Source: Epiperipatus broadwayi
Lineage: Eukaryota; Onychophora; Udeonychophora; Euonychophora; Peripatidae
Assembly: GCA_028023455.1 (NCBI GenBank)
Contig: JAQFVV010012544.1
Coordinates: forward strand, 1,190,501-1,254,500
Reading direction: 5' to 3'
Length of the DNA: 64,000 nucleotides
In this document: positions 55,801-64,000 of the stretch, in pieces
Layout: the number at the start of each line of letters is the position of its first letter
Position numbering within the stretch: position 1 is the first letter of the stretch
Program-made: the position numbers and the translations under genes
Notes under the pieces: model-generated
Databases searched by the model: none
Told to the model about the DNA's origin: nothing
Seen by the model: the letters and a program-made list of their open reading frames with translations, nothing else

Positions 55801-57354
55801 CTTATACTTAGAAAAATAGTGTGTATAACAACTTCAGTTGTTATTAAGGTAAATATTAAAATAATAACTGTAACTTCTGATAAATAACCCATAAATTATA
55901 ATAAGTTATCTAAATAAAAACTATCATTTAATTAAAGATATGATAATAAAAATCATTTGTACGCATTGCCTAGAATCAGATTATTTGTATTTTAAAACAA
56001 ATAGTTAGTTAATAAAGTTAAGCAGCCGTTCATATAAGATACACTAAATGGATGAGTTGATGTATCGATAATAATATTTATTTTGTTATATTCAATTTGC
56101 ATAAATGTAAAAAGAAGATGAAGAAGTAGTTCGAATCCAGGTCTAAAAGTATAGACGAATTACTGTTAGTTATATTTTGTTTTATCCATATGGGATCAAA
56201 TAAATTATATATGTTTGTTTATTATGTTAATCATAAAGGATAGTTTTGTTAAAGTGTAATAATAAATTATAATCTTGTTACAAGTTGTTTTGAGTCATTT
56301 TTCTTGTATGCTAAATAAAAGTGTATTGGCATAATACTTGCAATACTTTCTTGAGTCCAAAATCATTTATGAAATCTTAAATTCAATACACCAGATAGAC
56401 AATTGTAAGCAGATCAGAATATTTCATTATAGTTTACTTTAATAAGAATTATTTGTGGAATTGAAAACTTCAGACCAAGACATTTTATTTTATATGTGTG
56501 TAAAATCACTTTATTTCCAAACTAGTCGCTTTTGGTTGCACATTGTTAAGTACACTTTTAAGTGAAGTGTCTGAGTAATAAATCATAGTCAAATTATTGT
56601 GTTGTCATGGATAATGGAAGGACACAAAAGCACCCTTGGCTTTTCATTATTCCGACTGAGATTCTGGATAAAATGGCTGTATTATTCAAAATTATGCGTT
56701 GTTATTAAATATAGTTATCATCTCGTTAAATATTATAATAGTTGATATGTGGATGAAGACACATGGAATTTAAATAAGATAAATGTTTCCTATAGCCGAC
56801 CAGAATGTCAGTCATATGCGACAACACAATACTGCCGAGCATTTTATTAAATATAACAGAGAACCCTGAGATTAGTGTCATTATTATAAGTGCTCTTACA
56901 TTAAGAATTGATCAATTATGATCAACATTACAAGCGTGGCATGGCTTAAGAGATTGAAACTTCTAATTGTATAATAATAAAATATTGAGAGCATATTGGC
57001 AAATTAATGAATGTTTTATTTTAGTCAGTAATATTAACAATGACATGAAATCATCATCATCATTGTCGAACAGTGCAAGTACTTACAGCTCTTAGAATGT
57101 GTTTTGGATAAAGAAAGAATGTTAGTTATTCTAAATTTTCTTTTTAAATTTATTTTATTAATAATAATTTTTTTTAATTCTATCTCTGTCTGAACTGCAT
57201 ATCGCTGTAGCTGAATTATTATAACTAACCAAACGAAGAGCTATATTAGGTAATAAGGGTGTGCTACCCGTCCTATACCGTGCTAGAAGGAAGCGATTGG
57301 GCTTCCTAGATTTTCTTTAATAGAAGTGAAGTCCTCAATTTATTAAGGTTTGAA
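52863..57354 (-). repeat. Giant inverted repeat, right arm
   Basis: Reverse complement of the left arm. It begins ATTGTAACCTAGTGTTATAT, the mirror of 51.98 kb, and ends near CCTCAATTTATTAAGGTTTGA before a TA run. Mirrored small ORFs (51222-51019 minus and 53652-53888 plus) align, but differ at about a quarter of amino acids while the DNA differs at only a few percent, so they are not under coding constraint. The ORF at 55295-55510 has no counterpart kept open in the left arm. Confidence 0.92.
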
Positions 57355-57374
57355 TATATATATATATATATATA
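57355..57374. repeat. TA run at the outer edge of the right arm
   Basis: TA repeat separating the palindrome from the next Penelope fragment; it mirrors the TA run at 47419-47430. Confidence 0.85.
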
Positions 57375-57957
57375 GTACAAATTGAAAGACAAAATAATAA
57401 AATGAAAATAAAGGAAGCTATGTTAATATATAAATCTAAGCATGACTTAATAAATAGACAGGTGGCAAATGTTAACATTAATCATGGAAAGGCTAGACTT
57501 TAAAAGCATGTTTGAAGATACCTTAAAAAAGAATTCATGTTAGTTGACAAAATCTAACAAATCTGATCAAAAATGCTACTAGTTGGATAAAAGTTTTTAA
57601 AGCTGTACTTTATATATATTTATGTTACTGTATTAATATTTAATTACAAGATTATATATATAATAATTCCAGTGCATAATGCTATACTGAAATAAATTAA
57701 CAAATATTAAGCATTAAATCAACCCTCATGGTTAAAAAATCCAGTACCACCCTCTGTGAACTAATATATAAATACATACGAACTCTAATGTATTTATATA
57801 TTAGTTAACAGAGGGAGACGTTTGCTTACACTTTTTTTTTTTAATTTAATGGCAGTTGAGGCATGTTTAAGAAATTAACCGAAAGTACTTCTGTGGATTT
57901 AAGAATTGTTTGTAATAGTTTGTAAACCATTAAATTTATTATTTCAAATATATATAT
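57375..57957 (+). mobile_element. Penelope-like element 3' end (family A), 5'-truncated
   Basis: 57376-57502 encodes the last 40 or so residues of the endonuclease (KIKEAMLIYKSKHDLINRQV, then NVNI and a stop), matching the 52.6-kb copy. The family's 3' untranslated sequence resumes at 57818 (GACGTTTGCTTAC, GGCAGTTGAGGCATG, AACCGAAAGTACTTCTG) and ends in a TA run at about 57950. About 300 bp between stop and tail is extra relative to the 52-kb copy, probably a later insertion, and includes the palindrome at 57750. Confidence 0.7.
57750..57815. repeat. 27-bp-arm palindrome
   Basis: CCCTCTGTGAACTAATATAT, running on to 57776, pairs with the stretch ending TTAACAGAGGG at 57815. There is one mismatch or so, and about 12 unpaired bases. 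This is a tiny fold-back element or the remnant of one. Confidence 0.7.
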
Positions 57958-57965
57958 ATATATAT

Positions 57966-58470
57966 ATTGTAACCTTATATTTACTATCGTAATTGACTAA
58001 TATAGTCAAAAACTGTAAAAAAAAATCTATTGGATTTATTGTCTTGTTAAAGAAGTAAATTCACCACTAATCAGATAGTAGATAATATAGTCAAAATTAA
58101 ATTCAAAAGTCTGTCATATTATTGCCTAAACGAAAATATAATTTTAGGAACTATTTAAAGATGTCTTCTAGGCAGATTTTGCTAATCACTGCATATATAA
58201 AATATATGATCTGTATTTTTTTAAAGCACAACTGCATTTTGAGTACAAATAGAAAGATACACACACAAAAAAATGACTACTTTAAAGAGATGTATAGAAT
58301 AAAATAAATTAATGATAATAAAACAATATTTTAAAACAAATCCTACAGTAACTATATTACAAAAATTACAATTAAGATTATATTTAGTTTAAACAATAGA
58401 ACTAACAACAATTATATAAAATATATGTATGTGTACATAAGATTTTATATGTTTGAACCTAGTCAATTTA
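57966..58470 (+). repeat. Dispersed repeat R58, plus-strand copy
   Basis: Begins after a TA run and runs ACCTTATATTTACTATCGTA, AATATAGTCAAAAACTGTAA, CACCACTAATCAGATAGTAG, CATATATAAAATATATGA and GTACAAATAGAAAGATAC, collinear with the minus copy at 41.16-41.69 kb. As there, it sits next to a Penelope 3' end. The 61-codon ORF (58122-58307) is part of the aligned DNA; function unknown. Confidence 0.6.
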
Positions 58471-58609
58471 AAAAAGTTTAAATTGGTAAATTAAGTTATT
58501 TATTTAATAATGCAATTCAATTAGAAGGCATTTTAAATTAATTTTTTAAAAAATAAATATCAGAGATCTTTAAGCTTTTATATGTTTTTTTTTTATATTA
58601 CGTCCTGTA

Positions 58610-58970
58610 CATGTGGGGTTCAGATTGACCTTAGGTCAACATAGGTGTGACAAGAATCTTGGCCTTAGGGTGACTTTCGAGCATTCCATCATCAGATTTT
58701 CAATTGGATGGACAGTTGAAGAGTTGGAGTGTGTAGTAGATTGGAGCCTGTCCATTAAAATATAAAGTTTGTCTATCTTAATATATATCTGAGCACTTAT
58801 AGTATATATGTGTGGGAGATGATAATCTGGACCAACTGATGATTGCTGGTTTAGCATGAAATACGTATATTGGTGATTACTTATTTTTTTAGCATATATG
58901 TGCTTGAGTGTATCAGTATTATTAGATAGAGTGGACAGTGGTGGGTCGGGTGAAACTCTGTGCTCATATA
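58610..58970 (+). repeat. tRNA-like dispersed repeat unit, most complete copy
   Basis: GTTCAGATTGACCTTAGGTC, CATCATCAGATTTTCAATTG, GTTGAAGAGTTGGA, CTTAATATATATCTGAGCAC, ACCAACTGATGATTGCTGG, ATACGTATATTGGTGATTAC and TTAGATAGAGTGGACAGTGG follow in the same order as at 5305-5690. No coding capacity. Confidence 0.6.
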
Positions 58971-59099
58971 CCCTATATATTAAATAAATGATTGTAAAAT
59001 TTATTTTGAGTCAGATGAAAATAAAGCAATTTGGGAAAAATTTGATTTTTTTTTCTTCATTGCACTGAATGCCTGGGGGAAAAATTTGCCACTCAAATT

Positions 59100-59450
59100 A
59101 AAGCTAGACAATTTTATTCATCTGCTTGCTCTGTGTTCCCATGATAGCTTTCAAATTTTTTTTAGAAAAACGTAAAAGCAACAAAGCATGTTGGGAAATC
59201 ATGACCAATTAAGATACCAACTGATCAAATACTATTTATAGGAGTTTTGGGACAATCCAGTCAGTCTTTTTTAAAATTACAATGCATCAAAGATCCAGTC
59301 AAATTTAAATTTTAAAATAGCCACTTTTAATAAAGCATCATCTCCAGAATGACCAAGTACACCACCTCATTTTAGGCACTTTGCTTAGCTGGAAAAATGT
59401 TTTATTCTCTTTGAACTGAAATGGATAAACAACAATAACAACAGGAATTA
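59100..59450 (+). repeat. Possible diverged solo LTR
   Basis: TATTTATA (59233-59240) and TCAGTCT (59261-59267) sit at the same spacing as the TATA/initiator pair of the 26-30-kb repeats. TCCAGTCAGT is shared, a CCAAT word lies upstream (GACCAATTAAG near 59202), and CCAGAATGACC follows about 90 bp downstream, as CCAGAATGAACC does there. The rest has diverged beyond what I can align, and the ends were not found. Confidence 0.4.
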
Positions 59451-62400
59451 TTACTAAATACCATGTTTAAGAAAATCTAATTTATTGCTTTCAATTAAGT
59501 CAAAATGCTTCAGACTGGCTTATATATATATATAAATTTAAGTAAAGAGAAAGGTGGAACCACATTTTTCTTATAAAATCTCTGTCTTGTGTTGCAATGT
59601 AAGAGTTCCCCATATAGTCATCATTACATCTGATTGGCTGTAATAAAAGCATTCTAAAAGCACATGTGAGAGGCTTTCAGCCTTTCACTTTAATTAATGA
59701 AGACTTTGTAAAATTGCTTATGGGATGCTTTTAATAACTTCAATCAAGTCAATTGTCTTTTCATTCAAAATAATTATGAAATAACTTATTTAAAAATCAT
59801 GGATTAGTGAAAAATAGAGTTTAATTAAACAATCTAAATCCATGCATAAAGTCATTTAAATTTTTCAGCTTCTGGAGAAAATGTTTGATTATTAATGAAA
59901 ATCAATGAATTTAATTCCTTTATGGATTACAATTTATTTTCTAGGACTTATTAAGTATTAAAATGACCTGAACTATATAGCAAAATAAATTAAGTGTATG
60001 TAAACCAAAAGATTAATAATGTACTGCTATTACAATATGTGTAAATGTCATTCATATGGATATAAATCTGAAAGTGTTCTCAAATGAATTAAACTGTTCT
60101 TTCTTTTTGTATAAAAAAAAACTATAATTCAATGTCAGGGTGCTTTAAGAATGGATTTAGGATTATAAAAACCACAATATGAAAAGAGACAATTGTCAAA
60201 GTGATCAGCAATATCCTAAAATGAATTAGTGTGCTAACTATACAATCAGAATCATATTCCCAAATGTCCTTAATAAATTTTTATCAAATCATTTTATTAA
60301 GTGTCAGTAAGAATTAAACCTTCAAAAAGAATTTGTGCTTATAAATTAATATCTAATGCTTTTAATAATATATTGCCAGTGAATTTTAAAATGTTGGAAT
60401 ATTCTTCAAAGTGTAAATATTTCTGTGGAATCATTTTCAATTGTTTATAACAGTTAGATTACAAACCAATGGATTATTTTAAATAAACTTTGTTATAAAT
60501 GTCTAATTATTTACTTATAATTATATAGTGTAATAAATAAATAATAAAGTTATCAAGATAATGCTAAGATATGAAGGTACATGTAACAACTTTATATATT
60601 TTATTGTTGATATTGGAATGATAAAAGCATACTGTACATCTATAAAAAAAATTTACTTTTCATCAGAATGAGAATTTGTTGGGACATAAATTAGAATTAT
60701 TTACATTTAGTATTTTCTGATGTAATAAGTAATATTACCATTTCATTTGATGTTACATCATTGTCTATAATGTTATTGGGTTACTAATTTTCACTTTATT
60801 TGTGGTTCCAATAAATCTTTATTATGAAGTACGTCTACTTATTAACTCATTAGTCTTCAACTTTTAACAATGATTCATGTAATTTTAAAAAAATCCGTTA
60901 TTTCGTGCAACATCCTTTACTTGACAAATTTGCAATATATAGATGAATAAAAAGGTCATCATTAAACGACAATATAAGTTGGAAATCTGAGAATTCTTAG
61001 CATTCTTTATTTTTAGTTATTGATGGCTGCCCAGAAAATAAAGATCTATTTTATTTTTATTTATCATATTAGTAACATTAAAAAATGATAAAAATACACA
61101 CACATAATTTATTCTGCTTTTAAGAAAGCCCAATTGATGTCTGAATTAAGTTCTATAAATCTGAGAAGGGTATTTGTAGACTTAGACTCAAGATGTTAAA
61201 ATCAATAAATTCAGAATGAAGGCTTTGGTGATTATTAACATCTTCAAAAACAGGAATGTAAAAACTAACATTAGAAATTTGTCCCACTTGATTTCTTTAT
61301 GTCCTCATAAAAGAAGCAAACTGTCTTTTTTCACTTAATAATGAACTCTTTCTTTAGTCTTAATAAATATAATTTAAATTTATTATCATTAATGTATCAC
61401 AATATTATTTAATATTTACATTTAGTGAGTTAAAACAATTAATAAATATTTATCTTTTAATTACCATAATGGTCTACCATTACTTAAAAAAACAAGGAAA
61501 TTGAATATCTAATTATTACTAAAATTATTGTTATTTATATTTATAATTTTTACAGTCAATATTTGTTTCATTTTTCAGCATATGTGTGTTTAAAACGGGA
61601 AATATATAATTTGGTGAATAAAAAATATATTGTTGAATTATTAGTATCTATTTTTTTAATCTAAAGGAATTATTAATCCGGGAAAATTAGAAAAAATAAG
61701 AATACAAATAACTGAATTTGTATCTATAATAGATTAAACTATTTATCATCATTAAATATATAAAGATTTATCAATTTAATGTTTAATTTGAAATGTCTAT
61801 TTCATGTTAATAAACATGATTAGCTAAAAGGTAAAAAGCTTCCCTTAATATAAATTACTCAATGACTGTTGATTTATATATAATAAAATCAAAAATGCAA
61901 TAATATAATATGAGTTTTCTTATTGGTTTTTTTACAAGCTAAAAATGATACGACAATGTTCGATTTTAAAATAAATTAAATCAACAGCAACTTACATCAA
62001 CTGCTATTTTCGTTGGAATCTTTTAGAAACCATGTGTTACAAGTGCAGCAGCAATAATGGCTTGATATATTTATTTTGTATAAGTAATTACATACTTTTA
62101 TTAAATAAATTGATTTTTTTTCTGCTTTGTAATCATTTGTGTTATTCTTCCGATACATATTAATTTAATAATTTATTAATATATAAATTAGAAAATATTT
62201 TTTATTCTTCATATCTATGGAATTTATAGAATCTAATACTGATTTATTTAATTATTAGCATAAACTAATTAATTACAATGAGCCATCTTTTGGCAAACCA
62301 ATATCAGAATCATGAATAGAGTTAATACTTCGAGATTTAATTAATTATTACCAGTATATATGATTTTGCCAAATGTTAAGTTATTACATAGGTCATGTAT

Positions 62401-62941
62401 TATTTATTTTAATTATTTTTGTATAATGTCTTATTACTCTTAAACTAGACATATATATCTTAATACACTCATATATCTCATATACTTGTCTATTAGATTG
62501 TTTTATGATATTTCACATATTATCTTTGTGATCTCATTTACCTATCACTCTTACATAATTTTAATTTATCTCGATATAAATGATGTTATTTTTAAATACA
62601 ATAAATAAATTGAGTTAGGTATCATTAAAAAATGTTCAATAAAATTTGATTTTTATCATTTTGAGATTATAATTGACAGATAATAAAAAAATAAGGCATA
62701 AAACTTCCGCTGCTATATAAATTCCTTAATAATCATTGATAAATGAATATGAACACTCTTTCTACAAATACATATATAAAAAATAAATTAAAAAAATATA
62801 GCATTGCTTTATGCTGATTACAAAAGCTAATATATAAAACACAATTACCATTACATATTTTTTTGTTAGTGTTTTTTAGTTTATTGATTTAATATATATA
62901 TATATCTAACACAAGAAAACGACTCAGGCTAAATAAATAAT
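59451..62941. other. AT-rich spacer, nothing recognised
   Basis: About 3.5 kb of AT-rich sequence with no ORF of note. A short TA run occurs near 62892-62906, before the next fold-back element. Confidence 0.5.
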
Positions 62942-63126
62942 CTTAAAGTTTGTTTTAAATGGAATCAAATTGTTTTCTAATAACTTTAAAATTGACAGTG
63001 AACTTTCAGTACTTTTATATTTAGTCTTGGCTAATAATCAATATGGTATGAAAGTACTAAAAGCTTGCTTAACAATTTTAAAATTATTAGAAAACATTTT
63101 TGCTCTGCTTCAACAAAACTTTTAAG
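62942..63126. mobile_element. Fold-back (MITE-like) element
   Basis: Arms 62942-63018 and 63047-63126 are imperfect inverted repeats (TTGTTTTCTAATAACTTTAA against its complement, CAGTACTTTTA against AAAGTACT). The spacer is only about 28 bp. There is no coding sequence. Confidence 0.6.
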
Positions 63127-63244
63127 TTTACCATATATATATATATATGAGTAGCCTTGACGTATAGTAGACTATTATCAGGCTGTTTTATTCATTTTAT
63201 AATTATTTTTAAATACGATAGTTATTTCTGAAGATTTGTGATAA

Positions 63245-64000
63245 TGGTATTTTTGTTGTATTTATGTATTGGACTACTTCTATCATCTAATATAAAGTAT
63301 TGAATGTTTTTTAGAAAAAATTAACTTTATTTAAGGTTTAAAATTACATTCAAAATGTTATTAATAAATAATCGCTTCGTGTCTATATTTTTAATGAGTA
63401 AGATATATGCGATATATATTTCACACAAATAAACTAGTAAATGCGTAAAGCAAGCGAATAAATGAATTGCAATAAATAAATAAATAATTGGCTATTTGAG
63501 TTTATTTCGCTAAGTACTTTCGAAGGAATACCTTCCTTATCAAAGTTGTGTGTGAAGTGAATTGTGGAGTAAAACTGTTCCTATGAGGAATGCAAAGTGT
63601 ATGCAAATTATGTTTGCCATTTTTTGGAAATTGCATAACACATATCTCTTTTGTTCATAATTTGCATACACTTTGCATTCCTCATAGCAACAGTTTTACT
63701 CTGCAATTCACCTCACACACAGCTTTGATAATGAAGATACTCCTTCGAAAGTACTTAGCGAAATAAACTCAAATAGCCAATTATTTATGTATTTATTGCA
63801 ATTCATTTATTCGCTTGCTTTATGCATTTACTATTTTATTTGTGAGAAATATATATCGCATATATCTTACTCATTCAAAATGTTAGTAATAGCACACAGA
63901 TTAGTATAAGCACAATGTTTCAAGTGATATTATTTTCTCTTCTTCAGATATTGTTGGCCTGACCAGTGCCAGTACTAGTATGGGAATCGAACCTGGATCC
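63245..64000 (-). repeat. tRNA-derived SINE, split by a nested fold-back element, cut by the window end
   Basis: On the minus strand from 64000, GGTTCGATTCC (63992-63982) is a perfect polymerase III B box. It is followed by CACTGGTCAGGCC and ATCTGAAGAAGAG, the body words of the SINE at 2.9 kb. The tail lies at 63245-63360 (ending GGAAATAGTCCAA-like). The A box lies beyond the window. Confidence 0.65.
63394..63874. mobile_element. Fold-back element nested in a SINE
   Basis: Arms of equal length, 219 bp (63394-63612 and 63656-63874), pair with a low number of mismatches (ATGAGTAAGATATATGCGAT, AAATGCGTAAAGCAAGCGAA, TTCGCTAAGTACTTTCGAAG). The loop is 43 bp. The 14-bp word CATTCAAAATGTTA occurs on both sides (63347-63360 and 63872-63885), possibly a duplication made at insertion, though about 33 bp separate the left one from the arm. 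No transposase is encoded. Confidence 0.75.

Overview
This 64 kb window looks like repeat-dominated, intergenic or intronic DNA of an animal. It is strongly AT-rich throughout and carries very long tetranucleotide and trinucleotide microsatellites. I found no intact host gene, operon, rRNA gene or CRISPR array. What can be recognised is metazoan transposable-element debris: Penelope-like elements with GIY-YIG endonuclease domains, at least three LINE families, a mariner-type transposase relic, LTR-like direct repeats, tRNA-related SINEs and many fold-back elements. The element mixture and the long GATA tracts suit a cephalopod mollusc (octopus-like) best. That is an inference from general knowledge, not a proof; another AT-rich invertebrate is possible.

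Layout. 0-3.2 kb: a GC-richer unidentified stretch, a CpG-containing stretch, a 68-bp perfect hairpin left by a Penelope-like element, and a SINE pair. 4.2-5.7 kb: copies of a tRNA-like repeat unit, one of them interrupted by a 0.5-kb compound microsatellite. 9.5-11.3 kb: a 0.5-kb GATA tract and a minus-strand Penelope relic. 11.7-18.6 kb: small dispersed and fold-back repeats. 19.4-24.5 kb: LINE remains on the minus strand, including a frameshifted 2.1-kb reverse-transcriptase copy. 26.2-30.9 kb: two 2.1-kb direct repeats with an LTR-like promoter, 0.54 kb apart. 30.9-32.5 kb: a diverged relative of the large palindrome arms. 37.5-38.1 kb: mariner relic. 39.6-41.7 kb: an AAT/ATT strand-switch microsatellite, then a second Penelope family inside 103-bp inverted arms. 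46-47.1 kb: RTE-type LINE tail and a fold-back family.

The most striking object is at 47.4-57.35 kb: a giant inverted repeat with two arms of about 4.5 kb. They are roughly 95 percent identical where I compared them by eye and are separated by a loop of about 0.87 kb that holds a short hairpin and a Penelope GIY-YIG copy. Outside its right edge lies another Penelope 3' end. The last 6 kb holds a tRNA-like repeat unit, a possible LTR relic, and two more fold-back elements, one nested in a SINE.

A common theme is inverted pairing at every scale, from 27-bp stems to 4.5-kb arms, with many element edges lying in TA-dinucleotide runs. No genes here can be shown to work together. The window is best read as a record of layered insertions that could fold into long double-stranded RNA if transcribed. 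Translations and alignments quoted below were done by eye.
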